Shown here one piece after another: positions 11,176-24,255 of a DNA stretch of 64,000 nt. The notes under the pieces are model-generated. The model made no database searches, was not told where the DNA came from, and was given only the letters and a program-made list of their open reading frames with translations. Every line of letters starts with the position of its first letter. Positions within the stretch are counted from its first letter, which is position 1. The DNA is from Archegozetes longisetosus. Its lineage: Eukaryota; Arthropoda; Arachnida; Sarcoptiformes; Trhypochthoniidae. The DNA lies in the NCBI GenBank assembly GCA_018873245.2, contig JAEMBT020000007.1:2242001-2306000 (forward strand), read 5' to 3'. Made by a program: the position numbers and the translations under genes.

Positions 11176-12559
11176 TCAGTGGAACTGTTCTGGCTCCACA
11201 TCCATATACCCTGACTTTTGCCATGAATACCAAATCATTGGGGAAAATCTTGGTGAATATATCTGATTGTGGATTAAACTATGCATTCTTACGACATTAT
11301 TACGTTGAGTAACATCAACGTTAATATTATGAAGTTTTACATAATCTGACCCTCGTCTGTAAAATTTCTTCCATTGACTGAAAAAGAATACATCTAGAGG
11401 TTGTATCTTGCCAATTGATTTAGGTGGAATTATTAGAACTTCAAAATTTTCTCCAAAAATTTAAGTAAACATGTTCTGATCGCTCTGGCCAGTCCAAGAA
11501 TACTTGAAAAGTAAAGTTCGTTCCGTAATCTCTGGTAATATAACCTCACATCTCTCGTGAAACAGTTGTTTAGTCAACTTACCTGATGAAGAGCAAACAA
11601 GATAAACATTATCATACCCAGGGAGGCTATCGAGAACTCTGGGGCCAAACTGGCCTTGAGGTTCTTGGAGGCAGATATAAACTGGACCTACAAGTCTTCC
11701 AGATGCACTAATAGTTGCTTGGATAGAGTAAGAGTGGGTCACTTTATTAGCTGATGTAGTGACACATTTTGTTGACTTTTCACCTATTTGGGAAAGAGTA
11801 CGAGTGGATACCAATTCGTAATTGAATCCACTCTGATCCGTGTTGAGGATATGGTCGTGATTGTAATTTTGTACTCTTTCCTTGCCTACTCTAAAAAAGT
11901 CACTAATAGTTTCGTCTATCTCTTTCCTTCGATTTTCTCGTATAGTTAAGTACTTTGTGATTTTACGTGGAGACACTTTTAGCTCTTTTTTAAGGTCATG
12001 AAGGAAGTGAGCTGGAGCTTGGAAATTAGGCGTACCTAATTGCTCGGCTTTTTATAGCCCATTTTCTCATATCACTTTCATGAACAGCGAGCTTAGCCCT
12101 TGCCAAACGGAATTTCTCTCCGACAAATGACCTAATCTCTGCCTGTTTATCAGAGGTCCGGCCACCTTTAGAGATTATTTCCATCCAACGGTTTATTTGA
12201 ACCTTATGACGGAGTTTAGTGCATACCCTTTGGGCTGCTTTAAACTTTTTGCCCATTGGAGCACTGTCATAAGCTTCGATGGCTTTTCGCATTTGTTCTA
12301 AAGAAATATCTTCTGAAACACTAGGACGCTCAGGAATAAACTCATCGTCTTCGGTTTCAAGAACCAAATGATCCTCAACTCCAGGTTCGAGGTTGAAGGC
12401 TTTAATGTTGGCATTTGACATGAACGAGTTGAAAATTGTAAATAGTTTTCTGGCTGCCTCTTCTTCTTGTGGAGAAATATCTCCTGGAAAAGAAAAGTCA
12501 CCGTATTTATTTTTAATTAAGGTAGGAAGAGAGAAAAAAACGGCGTTGGGAGAAAGCAT
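11176..12559 (-). pseudogene. pogo/Tigger-type transposase relic (DDE_1 superfamily)
   Basis: The N-terminal part (12559 to about 12045) has the helix-turn-helix DNA-binding region of pogo transposases, with RKAIEAYDSAP, INRWMEIISKGG and MRKWAIK. A frameshift near 12045 moves the reading frame; it then continues with KAEQL, PRKITK and the catalytic-domain motif LNTDQSG followed by a RTLSQIGEKS-like stretch. After a TAA at 11461-11463 the same frame resumes and contains IPPKSIGKIQPLD and a WKKFYRR motif before the stop at 11176. The first and third acidic residues of the triad are present (NTDQSG, IQPLD), but the second position, usually DSW, reads YSW. With a frameshift, an internal stop and a lost catalytic residue it is dead. 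The encoded enzyme would have cut and joined transposon ends in the nucleus. Its own terminal repeats were not identified. Confidence 0.85.
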
Positions 12560-12671
12560 GACTAGATAATATACGACCTAGACGTCAACTAACAGATACA
12601 GTAAATTAATCAAAATAAACTTGGTTCTAGGTTTATATAAACTTTTTTTATGAGATCTATTGATTGATAAC

Positions 12672-13563
12672 TGACTTAATATAGCTGTAAGACGTTATTG
12701 GATTCACCTCATCGAGATGAAAACCTAGTTTAGCGAAACTCTATACAGTGGATCCTCGATTCTATAACCCTCTGTTTTTTAATCTCCCGATTTTGTTAAT
12801 TGATTTCAAATTCATGTGGTTTTAATTATTACTGCGATTTTATTAACAAAAGATGAATTCTATGCATTTTAATGACAACTCGCGTGTTTAAATGGCATTC
12901 CAATTACACAATTACACCAACTGCAATGTATTTCTATGGGCACTTCCGAGCATAGGGACGTGGCAAATCGTGGGCATGAGGTTTTAGTATACATAGGGTG
13001 GGGAGTATTATTATTATTATTACATTTAGTTTTGATTATTATAAAAGAAATAATAATTATAATCAAAATTGATATTTAATAAACACTTGTTTACTTTCAA
13101 TCATTACATAATGTAATTATATACATGATCCTTGCATGCTTTGCTTGTTTTGGAGTCTAATCGAACAGATTTTATTTCTATAATACCCTGTCCCCTACCG
13201 AATGATACTATGATCTTGTTTGGAAAGTGGAGGCCAAATCTTCCAGAAAAAGTTAAACGGAAGGGTATCGGCCATAGACTTGATGTTAAAATAATTTTAT
13301 TATTTTTTATTTTGGTGCCTCTCTAGAGCCATAATAATATCATCGTATTATTACCCCTTCATAGGGTTATAAGCATGAAAAATTGATGAGGTATAAGCAT
13401 AGGCACTCGAATAGCATTAGGTCTATGGACAAATCATTTATCACCTATATGACCTAAGAGGTTACATTTCCGGGCGAATGGCATATACTATTGTGATCCT
13501 CAGGATGAGTACTATTCAAAAATATAAGCACTCTTAAAATTACGGATGTAACACCGCGCGAGT
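12672..13563 (-). repeat. right arm of the foldback, outer part
   Basis: Reverse complement of 3499-4400 with very few differences. It includes the trinucleotide repeat near 13003-13021 and the pogo-type end at 12746-12774. The minus-strand open frame at 12869-13066 is identical to that at 3993-4190, and the frame at 13132-13326 nearly identical to 3736-3927; both follow from arm duplication and neither resembles a known protein. Confidence 0.85.
12746..12774 (+). repeat. pogo/Tigger-type terminal sequence (right arm)
   Basis: TA followed by CAGTGGATCCTCGATTCTAT on the plus strand, mirror of 4285-4313. It points away from the transposase relic at 11176-12559, so it is not that gene's own terminal repeat. 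Confidence 0.45.
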
Positions 13564-14636
13564 ATCTTCTGTTACATGTATAGTTAAGTACTTCAAAAGA
13601 AAGTATAAAACAAGCTTGACTTGGTTTTATGTCTATATCAAAGAGACCTCAAATACTTATTCAAGCTAGACACATTTACCTTTAGTTTCAATAAATACTT
13701 TGAATTACCTCTTTGATAATCAAAGTTACCTTATCGTTTATTAGATAATTTGTTTTAGATCAATTTATTGGAAAAATATTCTTATGATTTCAAATTATTT
13801 TGGACTATTGATAATATTGGTGCCATTTCTCAAATGTGCATCATTGTGATAGTCTCAATTATGCTATTTACTGCTATATATACATTACTAGTAAAACAAT
13901 TCAAATATAAAGTTTATTCGCAAAACGTATATTCTAGTTCTCAAATGAAAATGATATTTAAGATGTTATCTATGATAGAGGTACCGTTGACAGATAAAAG
14001 TTATGTACTTATCATCACTAAAAAGATGCAGAAGAGTTGATAAACCTAAGGCCTCAGCAACTCATTCAGATCTGTATTACATTTAGTGATATTAATCAAT
14101 AAATGAATACTTAAAAAATTAGTTTGGAACTCTGATAAAATAGACTTTGACCCATCTTTGTAGTTGAGTCAATGATACATCTATTACAAGAAGTGATAGC
14201 TCGAGAGAGCGGTCCGACTCATCATTAAAATTATTTAAATTGAATCACAGTTGACTGTTGAACTATTTTGATTGAAATAGTTTGATATATCTTATCAGTA
14301 ACTTTCATTCTATGATTTATGAATATCAAATAAACTGACTTCAGCTACGAATAACATTACTCATATTATGTTTTTTAACTATTGAGTAATGCTATAATTT
14401 GACGCTATAAACTTATAGTTTCAATTTCTGCCTTGTCCCTCTTATCTTATCCAAGCGCATAAGTGATTAATCCGCATCTATGCATAAATTTTTTTGACTG
14501 ACTGTACATGTTGTGAAAGCATTTGACAATCAGATATTAGAGAGGCTACAGGCTAACTTTTTGATACGCAGCTCACATTAAAAATTAATGCAAATATAAA
14601 TCTATCATTCAATATACGATATTTCCAGCGAAAATT
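13564..14636 (+). other. intron or 5' flank of copy 1, no gene supported
   Basis: This joins the foldback to the first recognisable exon of copy 1. It should correspond to 24260-25375 of copy 2 but has diverged. No equivalent of the copy 2 signal-peptide exon could be identified. An open frame of 90 codons at 13768-14040 starts at TTG, has one hydrophobic segment and no homologue in the other copies, so I do not call it a gene. Confidence 0.5.
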
Positions 14637-16618
14637 GTCTTATTATACAACTTGAAACGAAGAATTTTGCACGATTGTAAAGTCCCAGAATTGTCTCAAA
14701 ATATTAAAATCTACGAGCAGTAGAAAAAGTCATCTCGCATTACCTGTTAATGAATATGAGCTAGAGAGTGCTTGTATCTAAAATGATTTTTTGACGAGTC
14801 AACTCATTAAACACACTTTAAAAATTCTGATCATGATCATCAAATCATAATTTTAATTTTTTAGAGATTTGAAAGATCTACACATTGAGAAATGCCTTTC
14901 TTTAGGGATACAACACTGAAGTTGCTTCTTATGCTAAACTATTTGTTAGGGATTTGTGCCATAACTCCATTACACAAATAGGTACAAAATACATAATAAA
15001 ATAAAGAGATGACAAAACAAAGATATAATAGAAAAGGAATGAAAGAGAAATACGATGCGTAAAATTTGCTATAATTGAAACACTTGATTGTTAGTCTCCC
15101 AAACGTTAACTCCTTCTAATCCCATAATTCACAATTATTACAAACCCTTGTATGCATTTTTTACTCTGATTCCTTTTATGTTATCTATCGACTAGTTAAC
15201 ATTTACCAGTTTTCAAACAACTTTGCATATACTTCTTACCCAATAAAGTATTTGTGTCACGCCAAATGCTCTCGAAATGTTTCCCTCGATGATACAAATA
15301 TGCACAAAATATCGTGAGGCAGCCATTATCTCAAGTGACTTGGAGGGAAAAGATGTGGAATTATTGGATAAAGAAAGGATTATGAGAAAATCATGCTGGT
15401 ACGACAATTAACCCTACGTGGTTATACAGCTATAGGAATTACCTATAGTTTTATCAAACATTTTGTTTACTTTTCGGTTAAATAAAACAGAATCAACAGA
15501 CAGTAGCGTAAATAAATTGCTTGTTAAACAAGAGGCAAATTTAAAAGTTTATGCTGGCAGAAAATTTTATTTTAGTTCAATTATGATTCGAAAATTAAAA
15601 TTTAATCTTATTAAGATTTGAAAAAGTTTAATATTGAATCTAAAACTTCTTACTCTGTTAACTCTAAAGTTTTAAACAAAGCTCGATGCATTACAAAAAA
15701 ATTGCTACTATATACAAATATGAGTGAATTACTTGACTTAAAACTTCTAATCAGAAATTTCTGTTGATCTTTTTTGAGTAAAAGCACATGTCTTTGATAG
15801 TATCTTATCTCTAGCTTTTTATTCTATATTTCGATTACGCCACTCAATAAATTAGCTAATTCAGATAAGTCCAGAAGATTGACTCATTATTTTTTATTTA
15901 ATTTACTCAAGCATTTATTAGCTTAAAAAGATTTAGATCAGAATAAGTAAGAAATTGTGATTTCCATAGTAAAAGAATAGTTGGCAAAAGTGTAGTAAAG
16001 AAAATAAGAATATGCAAATAAGTTTCAAGTACGTTACACTTTCTGCAAATAAATTCAATTATATTCCAGAAAGCAATTATTAAACAATTCATTAAAATTA
16101 ATATTTCAAATACTCCATCATTTTTCATTTGTAAATGAAGCAACATTTAATTGAGGATCTAATTGAAAATCAGTCACAACTTGTTTAAAGGCAAGTTTAG
16201 CTCATCAATTTTAAATCTATTGGAAATCCAAGAACTGTTGACTAATTTTATTTTAAAACTCCTAAATTTCTGTCGAGATTAACAAAAAAATCACATATTC
16301 CATACTTCAGCAAATTTGCTCTGACATTATATCCATTATTTTATATTATTCTCACGAGTCAGTGCCTTACAGGAGTTCGTTGAGTGTAAAAACATTCATG
16401 TGATTCAAGATTGTGGTGAAAGAGCGAGTTTATTCATGCAAAAACATTTACATAGGATCACAAATCCAATTATGGATCAACACTGTTCTGCATACACTTT
16501 CGGACAAAACGCTTGTAAACACACCCTATATTCTAATAATAATACGATTAAATTTATTAATCATATCAGACCAGATCTTTTACACATTCTATTACTGCTT
16601 CTTCTCCTTTGTATATAA
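14637..16618 (+). pseudogene. copy 1 of the secreted Cys-rich family, broken
   Basis: The exons correspond to those of copy 2: about 14637-14777, 14865-14981, 15249-15398 and 16363-16618. Exon 2 has lost its acceptor (TAG to TTG) and its donor (GTAAG to CTAAA). Exon 3 lacks 18 bases covering one cysteine codon, then has an 8-base deletion that shifts the frame. Exon 4 has a shifted acceptor and a 2-base loss near 15293. The last exon is nonetheless fully open and almost identical to copy 2, including the cysteines (EC, DCGE, QHCS, NAC) and the hydrophobic tail ending LLLLLLCI. A functional full-length product is very unlikely. Retention of a clean last exon suggests gene conversion from another copy or recent death. 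Confidence 0.85.
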
Positions 16619-19600
16619 TTCTTAATATAATTTTCTAGCTTATAACAAAATCAACTCTGAAGGCATTGTTTTATGGTTTCTGATTTGATTTGTTATTATC
16701 CAAAAATGTTTGCATATAACTCACTTTCTCATTTTAAGGGCTTCTGTTTTGTACGTACCATAAAAAGACGATCGAATTTTTTGCCAGACTATTGAATTAA
16801 AAATCCTTGTATATAAACACTTTTCACTAGAAAGTTATGCTAATAAAGTACTAATAAACTCAATTTCCTCTTTATTATGATGACTTGATTTGATTTCTTA
16901 TATCTTCTACCCATTTGATGTAAATTTCAAGTAATATCTATTAATCATGTTATGCAGCATGTTTTATTTTTCTAATCTATTCATAAGATTTTCTCTTACG
17001 AGAAAACAAGCATTTATCAGAATATGTTTCTAATTCGAATAATTTTATATGAATACAAGTAGTAAAAACTAAAGAATTTAGAGCTTTAGCTAAAAATAAT
17101 CATACTTATAATCTAATTGTAAGACATAATTGAAAAAAGTAAAAGGAGCAAAGCCATAGAAAAGTTAGAGTGGGTGTAACTATAATGAAATTCTACACAT
17201 TCTTTTGAAACTTGTTTGAAAAACTGTGGCCCCGAAACATTGGATTTTATTGCGTAGATAAAGTTTCGAGTTTTAAAAACTCAAAAACGAATTTATTCGT
17301 TCACTTCTGATCAATAAAGAGTTTCGCCAACTTGAAACCTTAGTTAGAATCTAAGGTATTTTTTCTTCATTTTGATATGCCAAAACAACATTTATAAAAC
17401 AAAAAGTTATTTTTTCAAATTTATTAAGCTTCTCATTTTAAAAAATTGAAGATTTTAATAAAAACCTTCTATGGTTAAAAACTTACACTCATTTTTGTTC
17501 AAATAAATGATTTATATAATTTTATCTTAGAAGGACTGGTCTATGCTATCATGTGTTTTAACTCAAATTATTCTTTTCTCAATGTCTAACAGACACAGAA
17601 GTAGAGAACAAGTTTTTTTATCTAACATTTCTCCATCAGTTTTATCTCAAGCGAGAAATATAACATAAATAGTAGCGTTTGGGTTAAATTGTGAAAAATG
17701 TTCGACAATGAGATGCTTTTAGTGAATGAAAGTATGAAATAATACATTTTCTACTACCAGTTCCTATTCCTACTTTAACGAATGCTGCTCAAGTCATGCT
17801 CTCAAACATTTGTACTATTTCTGTGAGTCATTTTTTATTCTTTTTTCTTCATTTAGTCGTTATGATAGCATAGTTTAAACCACTTATCATTTATTTTACA
17901 AATATAAGTTTATTTCAATTAAAACATTGTACAAATTTTATTTATTTTTTGATAATGATAAATCAAACTAACTTTTGAATCAAAAATGGAGAGTACTTTA
18001 TTTTTAATCAATAAAGAAAATTTGCAACTTTTTAGAAAACTACGTAAAATCATTTCTAAGGAGGGAATACCGATTTTTGAAGTGATTGAAACCATTCTAG
18101 TGTCTTATGATGTCCATATTATGAATAGTTTGTTTCTGTTATGATCTCTGATTTATCAATAACCAGGTACGCAAAAAGTGACATTGTATGGGAATAAAGT
18201 TTTTGCGTTACTTAAAGTTCTGTCCTTATAAGAATATAAAATTTTGAGCACTCAGCACAAGCAAGCTAGCACACATAAGTTACAAATTATACGAGATATG
18301 ATATTGTAAGGTGTGCTTTTGAAAGTGAAACACAATGGAATCATTTCATGGTTTTCACTCGAAATTTTCTTCTTAAACTGCAAACTATATATAAACTTAA
18401 TTTAATATAACGGCAAGAAAACTTTGACTGCACTCGACTACTATTATGATCGTTCATCCGAATTCATTATTTGCTAAATAGAATACAGGTGTCATAAAAG
18501 AAACTAGTATTCAAAACTTTGAGCTTCGCTCATCAAAATTGATAAAAAAGTAGAATTTTCTTATTATTAACCGACTTGATGGGAAAATACAATTATGGAA
18601 GTCAAATGTTAGAATTTAGAAAATTATTAGTAAAAGAAGAAAATTAGGATTTGACCTTTACAATGCCATCTTCCCTCAAGCAATTATCACAATACATGAG
18701 GATATTACGAAGATACAGAATGGATAAGACCCGTCTTTAGATAGCAACTAATAAAAATCATATTTCTATATTTGTCGTCTGCATATAACATACAAGACAC
18801 TCATTTTTCTCTTCTCATGGATATGTTTTTGGTTGAGACATAAGTTTACTAGAATCAAACAATAAGTTTTGGCATAGAGATAGACCGAGCATATAATTAG
18901 AACAATAAATAAAGATGATTTGGATCATTGCTCTCAATGACACAGATTCTCAATGAGATTACATTCAATATTCTCCTCTATATTTCTCATTATTTTCCCA
19001 TTTATTTCGAATGCAATTTATAGGGAAACAGGCTTATTAATCTTATAAAAACAAATAAAATTACCGGATTGTATTATTCTGATATTTGTATATATGAAAT
19101 ATTTATTTATTATCACTTATTTATAGCAGAGAAAGAGCACGTAATTATTCATCTGCCGAATAAATTATGGTTCAGTAAACTTGAAAAGCTATCATATTGA
19201 AATCTTTCAAGTTTGTCAATCAGTCCAGTTATGACTGAAGAATGTTTCTTTAGAAAGTTCGAAAAATTCCTAAAAATTTGATGGATAGAAAGAATTCAAA
19301 TATCCAATCAATTATTCGGTATTTAGCAATAAGTTATTACTATTGATAATAATTGTAGGTTTACTACGAAGAATAAGTTATTGCCTAACAAACTGTAAAT
19401 ATAAGCACAATAAGAGTTAAATGTGTGCAGATGATTTCCATCGAACTCAATCAGTATTTGAAGTGCCAAATGTTTACGTCTTCTTTTAACTGTCTAATGC
19501 ACTAAAAACTATATTCCTAGTGCTATCAATTTTTTCTACAACCGAAAGAGATCAATGAAGTAGTTATTAATTTTGTGGTATTTGGATTCTTTTTGTGTTT

Positions 19601-21480
19601 CACACACAATAATACATGGATTTTTCAGTCAACGCTAGGATATTATTGCCATTAATAGAAAAATTAACTTATAAATCGAAATATTTATTTCATGCTTTGT
19701 TTCTCAATCAAAGAGCGATATATGAGTTTTGTTTTTAATTGTAAGGTTAAAGATAAACTATATGACTCTCATACCGTCCGAAGTTTATAGAAATCTAGTG
19801 AATTTTTCTTTATTCTCAGTAAAATTCTGATGAATGCAAATTTTTTATGACAATGTTTGAATAGTTGGAGAAATTAAAATTTTTCAAGATTTAGAAGATT
19901 TCTAAAAATTATTCACAATCATTAATGACTAAAGATGATAAATAGACATCACTCCACCATCTTATATTTAATATTCCTATCGCATGTCTCGTTTGAATAC
20001 AGTTTTTGACGTATGGATAGAAAAATTATTTCCTCCATTACGAAACCCGTATATAAATTCTCGCATTCTGTTAACCCAAAAGTGAAAAGGGGAGAAAAAC
20101 ATTTTCAGACAAATATTTTCCTATTAGAAAATATTTCTCATAGTCTTATTTCTGGTGTATTGTCATAAACTTTACTTAATCTATATTTTCATTGATATAT
20201 TCAATAATTGTATAACATTACCAGCTGTAAATGCTTTGAAAATAGTTTAAAGTGAATCAAATCCACGCAATAGTGCTTTAAAAACATCACAAATCATATA
20301 TATGGACGGAATAATTGAGAGTAAAAAGTGTGCTCAAAGTTATTATTATTGGGTAGCAAAATATTTGTTTTGCATATTAAATAAATTTTTTGCGTGAAAT
20401 TCATTAACTAGTAATTTATTTAGTGTTACAATTGAACGATTGTAGCAGTGCTTGAAATATGTTATAATGAATGTGATTGAAAGTATGCAAAACTTCATAA
20501 TAATTGTAACTTGTAGAACTTGTTTTGTAGAAGTTTATGCAAAAAATTAGTTATCATAAAAATTTCATGATTTTCGAGAAATTAGCGCCAAGTTGATTTT
20601 TATAACGAATGAAAATCTATTTTATGTTAAATGGCTAAATAGAAGTTGAAAGAACTTAAATATAATTAGAATAATCAGAAGTAACAATGGGAAAAAATAA
20701 TAATACCCTATCAGAAAATAAAAAATTAAAGAATGAGACAAACGCGATGAGTAAATATATATATTTGAGATATATATATATATATAGGCTGGTCTCTGCT
20801 CGGAAGATTAAACTAATTGTTCATCAGTACTGATATCTTTCTAAACAGTAGCAAAGCAATACAAGCGACAAATTGGCAAAAACTAAACATTAATTGTTTT
20901 GAAATAAAGAAAACAGAATCTAAGCTCTTTTCTTATTCAATCGAAGGCTTACTCAAAAAATTGTCAACTAATCGATAGATCAATTATTATTTTAACTGAA
21001 TATTCATTCAAATCAAGATCTTTATTGAATTTTAACTCAGAAAACATTAATTATTTTGACAGGTAGCATACTAGACAGAAATCAAAATATTCAGTCAATC
21101 TCTTAAGAAGCTATGACAGCGAAAGGTTCAGTTTTGTGTTGAACGAATTTTCGTGTTTTCTTTATAGCTCTGAAAGTAGTGATCTTTGGTCAAGAATAGG
21201 ATATGCAGTAAAAAGTATTCTGAATACATGTGCAATGATATTTTTTCAATTGTAAACCATTAGTCTATATATATAATAAAAAATTATTGTCACGCTTCTG
21301 ATTGAGTATTAGAGTTTTGCACTATAATTAAAGCCTCACAGACATATCACGTAATATTTGCATTTGACATATGTTTACGTTATGTTATGATAATTATAAT
21401 GGACTCAAACAATGGACGAAAAAAACATAGTCTAGAATTGTATTAATGCTCATGTATACTTGATTTGATAGAGAATTTGG
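16619..21480. other. spacer between copies 1 and 2
   Basis: No gene is supported. Several segments recur in the other spacers: 17560-17760 (also 30680-30850 and reverse 48150-48360, 60600-60780), 18840-18970 (also 31600-31720 and reverse near 34960-35060, 47460-47580) and 20800-20870 (also reverse near 32340, 45090 and 56970). They show that the whole unit, not only the gene, was duplicated. The rest is AT-rich with nothing recognised. Confidence 0.7.
20755..20786. repeat. TA dinucleotide repeat
   Basis: Interrupted run of TA dinucleotides split by TTTGAGA. Confidence 0.85.
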
Positions 21481-21937
21481 TCATTATAGGAAATGTGCAT
21501 AAAATACTAATAATTGCGATTATTAGAGTTAATGGTCAATGATTTTCATTGTGAACGTCTACATGAAATAATACAATCAAATGCGTGATTAGAAACAAAA
21601 ACTCATTAGAATAATAAGAACCTCGTTAGTAATATGTTTGATGGAAATTAATTTTTCCTATTAGTCATTTTGAAAAAATTTTTCAAAAGGCCATAACAAT
21701 CTCGTTTTCTCGTACTCAATTTGAAGTTAGTGTCCTAACAACTCAGTATTTTAGAACAGAGTTTACTATTTTTAAACATTTAAAGTTCAATAAGAGGATT
21801 TCCATAAAATTTCTAATAAATTTTAGGTTATATGGAAGGACAAGTTTATTTGATTTTTGTTTAAGTAGATCAGAGAATAATAAGGGCAAAAAAGTTTAAT
21901 TTCTATCAACAAAAAGTGAGATTTAATCAAAAATGTA

Positions 21938-22252
21938 GTTTTTTAATTGTTTTTATTGGACAAAAACAAGTTTGATATTGTTGAAGTGAGTCCTCGTCTT
22001 TACTTCAATTTTGTTATACTGTAGTGGTGTGGAAAGCAATACTCAAGTATAGTATCAGCGAATGAGTGAATTGAGTGCAATCATTAGTAGCAATCACTAA
22101 AAACTAAACCTTTAAGTGACTCTCAGTCACATTTTTGCTTATATTACAGCGTTTTGTTCTTTTACAGAACGTTCTCAAACTAACTATTATTTATTCAAAG
22201 CTAGTCTTCAATTTTGCTTTTTTCCTCCACTTCTTCCTCATTTGTACTGTTC
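21938..22252 (+). repeat. near-identical island shared with 480-794
   Basis: Partner of the island at 480-794, same length and orientation, with few differences (for example a two-base change near 22041). Its position, about 2.5 kb before the first coding exon, would suit a promoter plus untranslated exon. Confidence 0.6.
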
Positions 22253-23829
22253 GTCTATCGACAATCTTTATTCCCTTCCTCTTCTGTTTTCCTTGTTTCT
22301 CATTCGATTCTTTTCTCCTATTCTCTTAAGCAAAACAATTGTTTCGATCTTGCAAAAAAATTTAGTTATATCTAACTGCAGAAATATTCATAATTTTAAT
22401 CTCCATTTAGTCTCACTCATAAATCGATAGATTTTGACAAATTCTGTAAATATCGTCATTAAAATTTAAGATCTTGCAATTTTTCAATGAGTAGTTTCTG
22501 CTATTTTCTTCGATATTTCTTCCTTGTAAAGCCTCAAATCAAAGTCTCAAAATCAATGCAAAACGAGCATCTTATCTATTCTTATTCAAGAGCACTGTGT
22601 TATGCATTTACTTTTCAGAGCCTCTCATAGATTCACTGGTATACCAAGACTATGAGATGTAATTTGGGAATCGATTGAATAGATAAATAAAATTGATTTG
22701 TTCTCTATACGTAGTCTCATAATAAACATCGTGAACATAGCATTTTATTTAATTTGCATGAATTTATCGAATGAAGAAAAAAATGATGTTGACAAACAAT
22801 AAAATTATAGCTAGCCTTCTATTCATACCTACAGACTGTAAATAGTGCAAAATGTTTAAATTTGAACCTTATGATTAAAGCAACATGGTTGAAATTTTCT
22901 TCTGAACTATTTCAAAAAGAAATTATATTACGTTCTACCAAATAATAATAGTTAGTGCGATAATCTTTGTTTCAATGAAAACGTGATTTGCAAAGTAATT
23001 AGGCAAAGAACTATCGCAAGAATGTATTCAAGTATAAGTAATAAAACTATCGTCAGAAGAATTGTTTGTCTATTCACTGAAAACTTGTGTCACATATAAA
23101 AATGACATTTACTCAACAAATTCATTCGCAAATACCAGTAACATTTGATTCAATTAGTGACAAACTATTGTTTTTCCCAATGTTTACTTAACCCGTAATA
23201 GTCTTGTAATATGATTATAAAGTTTATCTTTCGACTGAATTCCATTGCTAATTATTTCAACAGTCTTCTAAGTAGATGTGGCTGAAAATGAAATCAATTT
23301 TAAAATTGTTTCTGTTTCTCTAAATAATCTTTTCTCAAATAATTACAAAAATGTATCAATACATAAGGGAAGAGATAACGAAAAAACTTAATGTTTATTT
23401 ATTCATTATATTTATTATATGCATTAAAAACTTTACTAAAATTATTTAATGGTTCTGCTACGTTTTTTAAAATATCACTAAAGTATGAGAAATAACAGAT
23501 GAAATTTCTACTATTGACCTGCAACTTTTAGTCCTAAATATCTAACAAAAATGATACATTAGAGTGCTGAAAAGGGTTGAAGTTCAAATTTGACAGCCTG
23601 CAAAGCACAAACGAAGAACTGATTCTTTCATATAGAAATTTCAGACGTTGTTTAGGTAGGACTACAGGACTTCTTTTTAAAGCTGAAGGTAAGTTTTTGA
23701 CATTTAAGTAGCATTACATTGAGCATTCCACAAAAATCATAGCTATAGTACCTCTCTTCATCCAATAAAAACATTTCCCTCATTAATGACGAAGTAAATA
23801 TAAATCTAATAACAATAAAATTTATTCAG

Positions 23830-24255
23830 TGAAGAATCTACACAAAACTGATCTAATCGTTAGTAGTGACTAATTATTGAGACAATGCATGAAATACTTA
23901 ACGTTTACATAAAAAATAAGAACAAATACAGAAATAAAATAGACTAATAGTGGGAGGGAGAGGGAGAGAGAGAGATCATCAGTATATTTATCAAAGTGAG
24001 AATATCATTAATATTGTGATAAAAGTTATCAGTCATTACAGTTCATATGTCAGAGACATTAGTTTTAATAGTATTAGACTTTTAAATGCTATCACTCCAT
24101 AAGTTATATAAACATACAGTTTATGTCATATATACTATTGTTATGAAAAGTATTATTGAAGTAATAAACGCGTGACTTGTGATCCACTACTGGTTTTATA
24201 AAATGCTTAACCATTTAATGATTGAACGAGTGAAACATATTTCACATGCGTATTA
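23830..24255 (+). promoter_or_regulatory. conserved block in the 5' flank, possible promoter (copy 2)
   Basis: Equivalent of 2990-3365. It carries a TTATAAAA sequence at about 24196 and lies roughly 500 bases before the proposed signal-peptide exon of the intact gene. A GA-rich microsatellite at 23952-23975 takes the place of a GTGA repeat in copy 1. Confidence 0.35.
23952..23975 (+). repeat. GA/GGGA microsatellite
   Basis: Purine-only simple repeat inside the conserved block; the equivalent in copy 1 (about 3071-3086) is a short GTGA repeat. Confidence 0.8.

Larger units (their letters stand above)
9006..12671. other. 3.7 kb segment interrupting the right arm
   Basis: The left arm runs straight through position 4400-4405, whereas the right arm is broken here. 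The join shows only a TA-sized overlap and no terminal inverted repeats are visible at the edges. Either this segment inserted into the right arm or its counterpart was deleted from the left arm. It contains an ML-like exon, a small MITE, an AT-rich stretch (10192-11090) with one open frame of unknown meaning at 10390-10605, and a pogo-type transposase relic. Confidence 0.7.
3499..13563. mobile_element. 10 kb foldback (long inverted repeat) structure inserted in the copy 1 flank
   Basis: The two ends are inverted copies: ACTCCCGCGGTGTTACATC at 3499 against the reverse complement ending at 13563, with one mismatch. The left arm is contiguous (3499-5327). The right arm is split into 8075-9005 and 12672-13563 by 3.7 kb of other DNA. 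Arms are nearly identical, so the structure is young or kept similar by gene conversion. No convincing target-site duplication is visible, so a transposon, a locally formed palindrome and an assembly artefact remain possible. The unit without this insert is about 6 kb from flank to last exon (compare copy 2), which supports insertion. Confidence 0.75.

Noticed and set aside
13768-14040. 90-codon frame with a hydrophobic segment
   Set aside because: Starts at TTG, absent from the equivalent position of other copies, no known motif.
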